Source: Terriglobia bacterium (lineage in GTDB: Bacteria; Acidobacteriota; Terriglobia; UBA7540). From it: a stretch of DNA of 6,402 nucleotides. Below are positions 1-5,161 of this stretch, one piece after another (within the stretch, counting starts at the first letter, position 1; every line of letters begins with the position of its first letter). The stretch is taken from positions 1 through 6,402 of the forward strand of contig JASIKV010000231.1 in the NCBI GenBank assembly GCA_030049455.1, written 5' to 3'. The notes beneath the pieces were generated by a model, which was not told where the DNA came from, searched no databases, and was given only the letters and a program-made list of their open reading frames with translations. The position numbers were made by a program, and so were the translations under genes.

Positions 1-923
1 GGGAAAGCCACACCTGGAATCAGCTTCTGCTGGCGCGCGCCCTGACGGGGTTGGCGGCCGGAACGCTCTCCACGTGTTCGGTCACCTTCGCGGCGGACTG
101 GTTTGCTTACAACGTTCGCGGGCGCGCCATCGGGTTGATTTCCACGGCATACTTTGCCGCGCCAATATTGGGCGTGCCGATCGCAGCGCAAATTGCCGAC
201 CGCTTCGGCTGGCAGCGCGCCTTCTTGTTCTTCGCCGGACTCGCCGTGGTTTGCTCACTCGCCTCGCTCCGTCTGCCTCCCGAAAAATTAAGCCCTCAGC
301 CTTCCAGTGACAGACTGCGCACCGTCGGCAGAGCTTTCCATTCATTTCTTTCCCGGCGCGACACGGTGGCGGCGCTGGTGATTTCATTTCTGGTCTCGGG
401 CGGCCTGGTCGGATTCCTGACCTACATCGGTGAGTGGCTGAACAGCCGGTTTGGCCTTCCCACGCGGACCATCGGATGGGTTTTCATGCTGGGAGGGTGT
501 GTGGCGGTGTTTACCGCGCCGTTGGGGGGAATTCTGTCGGACCGTTTTGGGAAGCGTGCCATTTCGATCGTCAGTAACGTGCTGCTGGCGGTTGCAGTGG
601 TCTTCGTGCCATTTCTGCCCTGGGGATTGGCGCTGCTTGGAGTGTTCGGGCTTGCCAGCCTGGGCGCGGCATTCCGGCAGGGGCCCTTGACCGCTCTGAT
701 GACGGAAATGGTGCCCGCAGCACAGCGAGGTTCATTCATCGCTTTGCGGAACATCGCGTCGCAAATGGGAATTGGCGCCACCGCCTATGTGGGGGGCGTG
801 CTCTTTCAAAAATCGGGGTATGGAGCCGTGACTGCGCTCTGTGCCGCGATGACGGCTGTGGTCGTCGTGTTGCTCATGACCCACATTGTCGAACCGCGGG
901 GTGAAGAGGGCGAACCCGCATAG
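1..923 (+). CDS. MFS family transporter, 5'-truncated by the window edge
   Basis: This is the C-terminal 306 residues of a major facilitator superfamily permease of the inner membrane. The frame (codons from base 3) is open at the left edge, so the true start lies outside; the TTG at 51 is an internal leucine in the segment LLLARALTGLAAG, typical of an MFS helix. Long hydrophobic segments follow one another, including the stretch after GRAIGL near residue 40. A motif-A-like loop, GGILSDRFGKR, lies near residue 178 and marks the start of the second six-helix half. About the first three helices are missing. The likely role is proton-coupled export or import of a small solute (DHA1-like), but the substrate cannot be read from the sequence. 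The protein ends in a short charged tail, EPRGEEGEPA, and TAG. No strong terminator follows; a weak hairpin lies 80 bp downstream. Family assignment is confident, substrate is unknown. Confidence 0.9.
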   Translation, partial: ESHTWNQLLLARALTGLAAGTLSTCSVTFAADWFAYNVRGRAIGLISTAYFAAPILGVPIAAQIADRFGWQRAFLFFAGLAVVCSLASLRLPPEKLSPQPSSDRLRTVGRAFHSFLSRRDTVAALVISFLVSGGLVGFLTYIGEWLNSRFGLPTRTIGWVFMLGGCVAVFTAPLGGILSDRFGKRAISIVSNVLLAVAVVFVPFLPWGLALLGVFGLASLGAAFRQGPLTALMTEMVPAAQRGSFIALRNIASQMGIGATAYVGGVLFQKSGYGAVTALCAAMTAVVVVLLMTHIVEPRGEEGEPA

Positions 924-1002
924 GCCGGTTCCGTGTCTTCAAGCGGTGGACAGCATAATGGCCCGTGAAGTTCTGTGGGATTTCCCCTCTTTCTGAATAT
1001 TG

Positions 1003-1018
1003 AAGGATTGTAATCCTT
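1003..1018. repeat. Inverted repeat AAGGATT-GT-AATCCTT upstream of chpSB
   Basis: Perfect 7-bp arms (1003-1009 and 1012-1018) separated by 2 bp, followed by TT. It contains the candidate -35 hexamer of the toxin-antitoxin promoter (TTGTAA, 1008-1013), and its centre lies 27 bp from the centre of the second inverted repeat. It could be a second operator for the antitoxin or toxin-antitoxin complex, or a weak terminator for the transporter gene. The four T residues from 1017 are too few, and the loop too small, for a confident terminator call. Confidence 0.4.
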
Positions 1019-1036
1019 TTGGTTTCAAGTTATATT
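1008..1036 (+). promoter_or_regulatory. Candidate sigma70 promoter of chpSB
   Basis: TTGTAA (1008-1013) is followed after a 17-bp spacer by TATATT (1031-1036), a good match to the -35/-10 pattern. Transcription would start near 1043, giving a leader of about 17 bases that contains GAGAGG just before the antitoxin ATG. Both hexamers lie inside inverted repeats, as expected for an autoregulated toxin-antitoxin operon. The alternative -10 TATAAC (1041-1046) has only TTTTGG as its -35. Confidence 0.55.
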
Positions 1037-1047
1037 GAGATATAACT
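1028..1047. promoter_or_regulatory. Palindromic operator candidate for the ChpS/MazE-type antitoxin
   Basis: AGTTATAT (1028-1035) and ATATAACT (1040-1047) are perfect 8-bp inverted arms around TGAG. The site covers the -10 element and ends 12 bp before the antitoxin start codon. AbrB/MazE-fold antitoxins bind AT-rich palindromes in their own promoter, so this is the natural binding site for the product of the next gene. The inverted repeat is seen directly; its function is inferred. Confidence 0.6.
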
Positions 1048-1059
1048 AGAGAGGATGGC

Positions 1060-1317
1060 ATGCACAGGACAAACCTTCGCAAGGTTGGCGGGTCGGTGAT
1101 GCTGGCGGTTCCGCGCGCCGTGCTCGATGTCCTTCATCTGCGGCCGGGGACAAAGGTCGGGATCGCGGTAGAGCGCGACCGGCTTGTCGTGGAACCGCAG
1201 AAGAAGCCCCGCTACACGCTGGATGAGCTGCTTGCCCAATGCCGTCCCCGCACTCGACGCACCCGGGAAGAGCGGGCGTGGCTGAGCGGCAAACGCGTGG
1301 GTCGAGAGCTTATCTGA
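1060..1317 (+). CDS. chpS: ChpS/MazE-family antitoxin (AbrB-type DNA-binding fold)
   Basis: An 85-residue antitoxin of a type II toxin-antitoxin pair. Residues 1-46 form the swapped-hairpin AbrB/MazE DNA-binding domain, with the family pattern LRKVGGSVMLAVPRAVLDVL and then LRPGTKVGIAVE. The C-terminal half contains YTLDELLAQC (about residues 52-61), which closely matches the toxin-binding part of Escherichia coli ChpS as I remember it; this favours ChpS over classical MazE. The tail is basic (RPRTRRTREER). It is expected to neutralise the following toxin by direct binding and to repress its own promoter, alone and in complex with the toxin. The ATG follows GAGG (1051-1054) at 5 bases; a nearer ATG at 1055 is in another frame. 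The stop codon overlaps the toxin start (TGATG), indicating translational coupling. Length is normal and the gene looks intact. Confidence 0.9.
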   Translation: MHRTNLRKVGGSVMLAVPRAVLDVLHLRPGTKVGIAVERDRLVVEPQKKPRYTLDELLAQCRPRTRRTREERAWLSGKRVGRELI

Positions 1318-1649
1318 TGAGGCGTGGCGAAATCTGGCTGGTGGGGCTCGATCCTGCGGAAGGACATGAGCAGAAAGGCCGGCGTCCCGTATTGATCGTG
1401 TCACCGGATGCCTTTAACCTGGTTACAAAAGTTCCCGTAGTTCTTCCCATTACCAGCGGAGGTAGTTTCGCGCGCACGGCCGGATTTGCTGTTTCCCTTG
1501 CCGGTTCAGGGACCCAAACCACCGGAATCGTTCGTTGCGACCAGCCTCGCGCGCTGGACCTCAGTGCGCGTCATGGAAGGAGGTTAGAAAGAGTGCCAGA
1601 GGTGATCATGGACGAAGTTCTCGCAAGGATCGCAACAATACTTGAGTGA
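1317..1649 (+). CDS. chpB: ChpB/MazF/PemK-family toxin, sequence-specific endoribonuclease
   Basis: A 110-residue cytoplasmic mRNA interferase, the usual MazF-family length. It starts RRGEIWLVGLDPAEGHEQKGRRP, and the GHEQ-G-RRP portion followed by AFN, PIT-GG-FAR-AGF and DL-AR follows E. coli ChpB more closely than MazF. From family alignments the catalytic pair should be Arg23 (in RRP) and Thr46 (in PITS); both are present, so the toxin looks active. The frame is open upstream to 1239, but the ATG at 1317 is the real start: it overlaps the antitoxin stop by one base and gives exactly the family's N terminus. When free of antitoxin, the enzyme would cleave cellular RNA and halt translation. 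The preferred cleavage sequence cannot be predicted here. An internal GGAGG (1579-1583) precedes an in-frame GTG at 1593 but is probably chance. Confidence 0.93.
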   Translation: MRRGEIWLVGLDPAEGHEQKGRRPVLIVSPDAFNLVTKVPVVLPITSGGSFARTAGFAVSLAGSGTQTTGIVRCDQPRALDLSARHGRRLERVPEVIMDEVLARIATILE

Positions 1650-1687
1650 TTGCATCAAATAAACTTGCCCACCCTCTTCGGCAGGGC

Positions 1688-1699
1688 TGCTCCGGAGCA
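1688..1699. promoter_or_regulatory. 12-bp perfect palindrome beside the hydrolase promoter
   Basis: TGCTCC/GGAGCA is a perfect palindrome ending 8 bp before the -10 element of the hydrolase promoter, overlapping the place where a -35 would sit. The position suits a repressor or activator site. About one such palindrome per window is expected by chance, so the call rests on position alone. Confidence 0.3.
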
Positions 1700-1704
1700 C
1701 GCCG

Positions 1705-1713
1705 TGGTACAAT
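1705..1713 (+). promoter_or_regulatory. Extended -10 promoter of the hydrolase gene
   Basis: TGG-TACAAT (1705-1713) matches the extended -10 pattern TGn-TAnAAT. No good -35 hexamer lies 16-18 bp upstream (GGCTGC region), which is tolerated for extended -10 promoters. Transcription would begin near 1720, directly before the GGAGGA ribosome site, giving a very short leader. This suggests that the hydrolase is transcribed separately from chpSB. Confidence 0.5.
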
Positions 1714-1720
1714 CTCCGCC

Positions 1721-1726
1721 GGAGGA
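1721..1726 (+). promoter_or_regulatory. Strong ribosome binding site that fixes the hydrolase start
   Basis: GGAGGA lies with a 5-base gap (from GGAGG) before GTG at 1731. The in-frame TTG at 1650, which abuts the toxin stop codon, has no comparable site and would add 27 residues without family character. The GTG at 1731 is therefore preferred. Confidence 0.7.
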
Positions 1727-1730
1727 ACGG

Positions 1731-2660
1731 GTGCCCACAGGTTCGCGAATACTCAAAATCATCCGCAACGTGGCGCTGATCGTCGTTGTCCTCGTGGCCG
1801 GCTTTTTTTTTGGATACGTGCCCTGGTTCTTCGCCGGAATCGTCACCACCCGGCAATATCACTATCCCGATCCCAACGACGGCAAGACGCCGAAATCCTT
1901 CAATCTCGATTTCAAGTGGATCGAATTCTCCGCTCCGGACGGGGTGCGCCTGAAAGGCTGGTACATTCCCGCCGATGGCGCTGCGCATGGAACGATCATT
2001 TACGTCCACGGGCTCAATCGCACGCGCATCGAAATGTTGCCGATGGCAGTCTTCGGCCACAGCCTTGGCTACAACGGAGTGCTGTTTGACCTGCGTCACC
2101 AGGGAATGAGCGGCGGGGCGATCACGACGCTGGGTTATCAGGAACGCCTGGACGTTCTTGGCGCGGTGCGATACGCCGTTGAGAACGAGCAGGCGTCGCG
2201 CCCGGTCATCGTCTGGGGAGTTTCGATGGGCGCGGCCGCGGCGTTGCTGGCAGCGGCAGATTCGCCTGACATTTCCGCGGTTGTTTCCGACAGCTCATTC
2301 GATTCCATGCTCGGCACCATGCGGCACCACCTGCGCCTGTTTCTGCGCCTGCCCGGATTCCCAATCGCGGATGAGGTGGCTTATTTGACTGCGTGGCGCG
2401 GGCACTTCCATGTTGCGGACTTCGATTGCGTGAAGGCGGTGGAGCGCATCGGCGACCGCCCGATTCTCTTTGTGGCGGTCAAGGGCGACCGGCGCATGCC
2501 GCCCTCCGTGGCTCAATTGCTCGATGACCATGCCCGCAGCCCCTTGAGCAGGATCGTCGTGGTGCCTGGCCAGCGCCACGGTGAAGGGTTCAACCAGGCG
2601 CGCGAGCCCTACGTAAAAGCCGTGAAGGACTTCCTCGAAAGTCTTCCTGCCGGAAGATAA
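1731..2660 (+). CDS. Membrane-anchored alpha/beta hydrolase (Bem46/YqkD-like serine hydrolase)
   Basis: With the GTG start the product has 309 residues. A basic start (PTGSRILKIIRN) leads into one membrane segment at about residues 10-37, so the catalytic domain is probably tethered on the outer face of the cytoplasmic membrane. The hydrolase fold shows the oxyanion HG (93-94, in IYVHGLNRTR), the FDLRHQGMSGG strand-loop typical of the Bem46/YqkD group, and the nucleophile elbow GVSMG with Ser165. The likely acid is Asp253 (VKGDRRMPP), where relatives have HG-x-D, and the base is His283 (GQRHGEGF), so the triad looks complete. It should hydrolyse an ester, amide or thioester; the substrate cannot be predicted. 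Codons 25-27 in the membrane segment form a run of nine T residues (1803-1811), a possible slippage site. The gene converges with the radical SAM gene, 35 bp between stop codons. Confidence 0.88.
   Translation: MPTGSRILKIIRNVALIVVVLVAGFFFGYVPWFFAGIVTTRQYHYPDPNDGKTPKSFNLDFKWIEFSAPDGVRLKGWYIPADGAAHGTIIYVHGLNRTRIEMLPMAVFGHSLGYNGVLFDLRHQGMSGGAITTLGYQERLDVLGAVRYAVENEQASRPVIVWGVSMGAAAALLAAADSPDISAVVSDSSFDSMLGTMRHHLRLFLRLPGFPIADEVAYLTAWRGHFHVADFDCVKAVERIGDRPILFVAVKGDRRMPPSVAQLLDDHARSPLSRIVVVPGQRHGEGFNQAREPYVKAVKDFLESLPAGR
2642..2657 (+). terminator. Small hairpin at the end of the hydrolase gene
   Basis: TCTTCC (2642-2647) and GGAAGA (2652-2657) form a perfect 6-bp stem with a TGCC loop directly before the TAA. 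There is no clear T run after it (TAAGCTTCCAGTTTATTGG), so it is only a weak candidate terminator or 3'-end structure. It lies in the convergent gap with the radical SAM gene. Confidence 0.25.
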
Positions 2661-2695
2661 GCTTCCAGTTTATTGGTTTAATTTCAATGCGGGGA

Positions 2696-3667
2696 TCAGG
2701 CCGTAGCTGCCGCGAACCTATCGCCAAGCCTTTTGGAGAGGGAAAATAACTCCCCGATTTGGACGAGTCCCGCCAGTTTGTATTTTGAAAATGAGGCAAG
2801 GCCCGCAGAGGCGATGCATCCGCACTCCGAGCATACCGGCCGCCCGCCGAATTGGCATGGGGTAATGGAAGTTGTTAGGTCGGAAGAAACGCAGGCCGTG
2901 ATTTGCGCAAACATGCAATCCTGCGGCTTGGCGGGGGGATCCTGAAAACCCTTCAGCAGGCGGTCCGGAGCTTCGATCAGCGGGAACTTCTGGGCCAGTC
3001 GCCGCAGCTCGGCAACGACTATTGCGCGGTCCTGCGGAGTCAGCCGTTCCTCGCTTATTTCTCCTTCCTGGGGCGTATACAGGCTGAACCAAATCCTCCG
3101 CGTCTCCTTTTGGCCCGACCAGAAAGTCACAAATTCCTGCAGGTAGTCCGCGCGCTGAAGAAGTTGCCGCGTAATGGTGCAGTGCACGTTGATTCTGTGC
3201 CCGATGATGTGCTTCAGAACGCGTTCGTAGGTGGCAGGCGCGCGCCGCCTGTCGTGCTCAGGCGCAAGCCCGTCGATGGAGACCGCGATGTAGAGATTGG
3301 CGAGCTTCGCCCAGGCTGCGGGAATCGGACGGACCGCGCTTGTGACCACCATCACTTCCACGCCCATGGTTTCGAGCTTGGGGAGCAGAACGTCCAGTTC
3401 GCGAAAACGAACCAGGGGTTCGCCACCCACGATGGATACGTGCAGCGGGCGGTAACGCCGCACCAACCCGAGCACTCCGGCTACCAGGTCGTCTCCCTTG
3501 GAATCGCTCAGGTCGCGCAATGTGGTCGCGCCGCCCAGGTGGTCCTCGCCATAGGCGTAGCATCCCGGACACTGCAGGGGACATTCCTTGGTAATTTCAA
3601 CGGACAGGAATGGTTTCTGGCCCTTTAGAACCCGGCCCCACGCCGGGATCAAATCCCTATTTTTCAT
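2696..3667 (-). CDS. Radical SAM protein with cysteine-rich C-terminal (auxiliary Fe-S) region
   Basis: From the ATG at 3667 the product has 323 residues. The N-terminal half is a radical SAM barrel: VEITKECPLQCPGCYAYG holds the CxxxCxxC motif (Cys29, Cys33, Cys36) for the [4Fe-4S] cluster that cleaves S-adenosylmethionine, SIVGGEPLV (81-84) is the GGEP SAM-binding motif, and VSIDG (129-133) is the usual mid-barrel strand. The C-terminal region carries Cys251, 259, 271, 279, 282 and 284, ending in CSECGC, a pattern suggesting a SPASM- or Twitch-like second cluster. Such proteins modify peptides, cofactors or lipids; substrate and reaction are unknown, and I see no precursor peptide next to it. 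The frame extends to an ATG at 3715, but those 16 residues lie in a hairpin-forming region and look untranslated; neither start has a good ribosome site. It may be read through from the sensor gene upstream. Confidence 0.88.
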   Translation of the reverse strand: MKNRDLIPAWGRVLKGQKPFLSVEITKECPLQCPGCYAYGEDHLGGATTLRDLSDSKGDDLVAGVLGLVRRYRPLHVSIVGGEPLVRFRELDVLLPKLETMGVEVMVVTSAVRPIPAAWAKLANLYIAVSIDGLAPEHDRRRAPATYERVLKHIIGHRINVHCTITRQLLQRADYLQEFVTFWSGQKETRRIWFSLYTPQEGEISEERLTPQDRAIVVAELRRLAQKFPLIEAPDRLLKGFQDPPAKPQDCMFAQITACVSSDLTTSITPCQFGGRPVCSECGCIASAGLASFSKYKLAGLVQIGELFSLSKRLGDRFAAATA

Positions 3668-3678
3668 TCTGCGACTCG

Positions 3679-3711
3679 CTTCTCCCTGCCGGCTGAGGGT
3701 TGCCGGAGAAG
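3679..3711 (-). other. Hairpin in the radical SAM leader
   Basis: CTTCTCC (3679-3685) and GGAGAAG (3705-3711) are perfect 7-bp arms, and an alternative inner pairing exists between CCGGC (3689-3693) and GCCGG (3702-3706). In the minus-strand transcript this fold lies 12-44 bases before the ATG at 3667 and would hide the only purine-rich stretch (GGGAGAAG) there. It could be a translational control element, or an unrelated repeat. There is no T run on either strand, so it is not an intrinsic terminator. Confidence 0.4.
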
Positions 3712-3826
3712 GCATATCCTGATCACATCAAAAGACCTGAACAGCGGCTATTATCGGTTGGATTGCATCTTGCGGCCCATCGTTGCCTGCCATCGCGAAA
3801 CCTGTCCAATTCAAGCGGGCGAAATA

Positions 3827-3842
3827 GGGTCAAGTCTAACCC
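3827..3842. repeat. Imperfect palindrome directly after the sensor stop codon
   Basis: GGGTCAAGTCTAACCC lies immediately downstream of the sensor gene's stop (minus strand) and is preceded on the plus strand by GAAATA. Sequences of the form AAATAGGGTCAAGTCTGACCC recur, in my recollection, as dispersed REP-like intergenic repeats in diverse bacteria. Only one copy is in the window, so repeat status is inferred. Confidence 0.3.
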
Positions 3843-4721
3843 TTACTGCGATCCGGTAGGGCCCAGCGCGTTCGTCAAGGTCTGGAACATGCGATTGAAC
3901 GACCGGGCCAACTGAGCGATTTCGTCCGAGCCCCTGGCAGGAATCTCCTGAAGGTGAAAACTGCCATTGCTGATCTGGTCGGCCATGCGCGACAGGCGGT
4001 CAACGGGATGGACCACGATGACGATCAATCCCAGGTCCAGAAGCGCCAGCGAGAAGATGAAGACGCCGCAAAGAGAAATCAGCAGGGTCTTAAAGGCCCG
4101 GTCCGCCATCCCCTCCGGCACGGAGACGGGCACGGAAATGATCTGGGCGGCCACCACCTCACCGGATTTCCAATTGAAGCCGTGGTCCGGCCCATAGGTG
4201 GCCAGCATGGAGGCCGGCGCAACGGACGGAATGCTGTGGCAGCGCAGGCATTCCGGGGCCGCGGCGAGCGGCCGTGCGAGGAACAGAGCCGCCCCATCGG
4301 CGGTCATTCGTGTGCCCGTTCTTTCCTTCAGTTCGGGATGATTGCGGAATTCCTGTATCAGGTCGGCTTCCCAGTCCTCCGCGCGATCGCGCAGATTGGT
4401 GGGGTTCAGCGTCGCCTCTTTGTAAGTATAGGCGGGATAATCCTTGCGCAGGTAGTTGAACACCTCCGTGGCGGAATAAGCCGGAATGCGCTGGGGCGGG
4501 AATGCCTTCGTTTCGTTTTCGTACCCGGCCAGAAGGGGGCCCACTTGCTTTGAGGTGTAGGTCCGCATACCGCCCGCTGCTCCCATCATCAACCGTGCCT
4601 GTTGAATCACCTGGTCGTGGGCGTTCTGTTCCAGAAAGCCATGGGCGACGTATGCAGTGATGGCGATGCTGACGGCAAATACGATTACCAGAAGCAAATT
4701 GAACTTGATTAAGAGTCGCAT
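3843..4721 (-). CDS. Membrane sensor: Tll0287-like (DUF3365) c-type haem domain plus HAMP, no output domain
   Basis: A 292-residue membrane protein. Residues 1-27 form a signal-anchor helix, and about 28-210 form a periplasmic sensor domain of the DUF3365/Tll0287-like family. That domain contains a covalent haem-c site, CLRCH (Cys158, Cys161, His162), with the family's RPL ahead of it. A second helix spans about 211-237. A full HAMP linker follows from about 235 to 285: Pro239, the MADQISNGSFHLQEIP segment and DEIAQLARSFNRM. The protein ends about a dozen residues later, with no kinase, cyclase, GGDEF or methyl-accepting domain. Haem-c sensors of this kind are thought to respond to redox state or a gaseous ligand. 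Here the signal must pass to a separate protein or the protein acts otherwise. The ATG at 4721 is preceded by AGGGG with a 10-base gap. An extended -10 lies about 96 bp upstream. The family call is secure; ligand and partner are unknown. Confidence 0.88.
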   Translation of the reverse strand: MRLLIKFNLLLVIVFAVSIAITAYVAHGFLEQNAHDQVIQQARLMMGAAGGMRTYTSKQVGPLLAGYENETKAFPPQRIPAYSATEVFNYLRKDYPAYTYKEATLNPTNLRDRAEDWEADLIQEFRNHPELKERTGTRMTADGAALFLARPLAAAPECLRCHSIPSVAPASMLATYGPDHGFNWKSGEVVAAQIISVPVSVPEGMADRAFKTLLISLCGVFIFSLALLDLGLIVIVVHPVDRLSRMADQISNGSFHLQEIPARGSDEIAQLARSFNRMFQTLTNALGPTGSQ

Positions 4722-4740
4722 GAATAAACTGCCCCTTCTC

Positions 4741-4756
4741 GATGGCCGGATGGCCG
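4741..4756. repeat. Two tandem copies of GATGGCCG in the sensor leader
   Basis: GATGGCCG occurs at 4741-4748 and again at 4749-4756, directly adjoining, 20 bases upstream of the sensor start codon. It is probably a small slippage duplication, and no function is evident. Confidence 0.35.
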
Positions 4757-4816
4757 CCGCGCCGATATCTTCAATTTTCGGGTCGAGCGCCCTAAGAGAA
4801 CCGGATAAGCGCGGCG

Positions 4817-4825
4817 ATTATATCA
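4817..4825 (-). promoter_or_regulatory. Extended -10 promoter of the haem-sensor gene
   Basis: On the minus strand the sequence reads TGA-TATAAT, a perfect extended -10 element. The -35 position is poor (CCACGC), as is common with extended -10 promoters. Transcription would start near 4810, giving a leader of about 89 bases before the ATG at 4721. A TTGAAA further upstream is too close (9 bp) to serve as its -35. Confidence 0.6.
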
Positions 4826-4894
4826 CCGTGCTTTCAAGCGCGTGGTCTAGAGTTATAGCGCATGACAGAGTGGTGTTTCCTGATGCCGCGGAGG

Positions 4895-4958
4895 GCGCAA
4901 ACTTTGATGCTGATGTCTGCGATCCCATTTGCCAGTTTGCGCAGTTTGCCGTCGCAGA
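4895..4958. repeat. Two interleaved inverted repeats (pseudoknot-like order)
   Basis: GCGCAAACT (4895-4903) pairs perfectly with AGTTTGCGC (4934-4942), and TCTGCGA (4916-4922) pairs perfectly with TCGCAGA (4952-4958). The second pair starts inside the first and ends outside it, so as RNA the two stems could form only together as a pseudoknot. CAGTTTGC is also directly repeated (4933-4940, 4942-4949). The region lies upstream of the sensor promoter and next to the hairpin-rich element at 4963-5144. It may be part of the same repeat, a protein-binding region, or a small RNA; none is established. Confidence 0.4.
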
Positions 4959-4962
4959 GTGC

Positions 4963-5144
4963 CCGTAGTATCTCAGTTTGAATTCTGTAGCGGCAGTCCC
5001 GCCCAGGCGGAACCGCCGCCGGGGCTTGTCCGTCAGCCGACGGACATATCCCGTAAAACGCGACGCTCATAGAGCGCAGCTACAGCGGAGTGCGGCAGAT
5101 TCCGCATTGGAGTGCTCATAAAAATTCAGACTGGGACACTACCG
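4963..5144. repeat. 182-bp hairpin-rich element bounded by 22-bp imperfect inverted repeats
   Basis: The left end (4963-4984) read on the minus strand and the right end (5123-5144) read on the plus strand share AATTCA-(A/G)-ACTG-(A/G)-GA-(T/C)-ACTAC, matching at 18 of 22 positions; three of the four differences are transitions. Inside are further perfect inverted repeats: CTGTAGC/GCTACAG (4985-4991, 5079-5085), CCGCC/GGCGG (4999-5003, 5006-5010), TGTCCGTC/GACGGACA around AGCC (5027-5034, 5039-5046), CGCTC/GAGCG (5064-5068, 5072-5076) and TGCGG/CCGCA (5091-5095, 5102-5106). No transposase is present. The layout fits a non-autonomous MITE-like or palindromic intergenic repeat. It may also serve as the 3' end of the AAA+ transcript, whose stop codon lies 18 bp away. 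The gap from 4722 to 5161 holds this, the interleaved repeats and the sensor promoter, with no convincing gene. Confidence 0.6.
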
Positions 5145-5161
5145 AATTTCTCCCTCGTGAA

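Noticed and set aside
1003..1027. tRNA fragment or attachment site
   Set aside because: GGATTGTAATCC can look like an anticodon stem-loop, but no T arm, acceptor stem or integrase gene follows.
1576..1649. Internal translation start in the toxin gene (AGGAGG, then in-frame GTG at 1593)
   Set aside because: It would give only an 18-residue C-terminal peptide with no known counterpart in the MazF family; chance is likely.
1584..2099. 171-codon minus-strand frame across the toxin and hydrolase genes
   Set aside because: It is antisense to two genes with clear family motifs and spans the junction between them.
2903..3628. 241-codon open frame on the plus strand
   Set aside because: It is antisense to the radical SAM gene with its CxxxCxxC and GGEP motifs, and has no recognisable domain or ribosome site.
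3668..3715. SAM-sensing riboswitch before the radical SAM gene
   Set aside because: A short stretch resembling CCGGCAACCCTC recalls part of the SAM-I/SAM-IV core, but the surrounding helices and conserved loops are missing, and it fits better as one arm of a local hairpin.
3954..4553. 199-codon open frame on the plus strand
   Set aside because: It is antisense to the DUF3365-HAMP gene. Its translation is low-complexity and charged, without family character.
5027..5046. Intrinsic terminator for the AAA+ gene
   Set aside because: The 8-bp stem is strong, but no T run follows on the minus strand, and it is one of several hairpins within a larger repeat element.
4834..5070. 78-codon minus-strand frame in the intergenic gap
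   Set aside because: Its start and first half lie in the hairpin-rich repeat element and it overlaps the interleaved repeats; the translation is cysteine- and arginine-scattered with no domain and no ribosome site.
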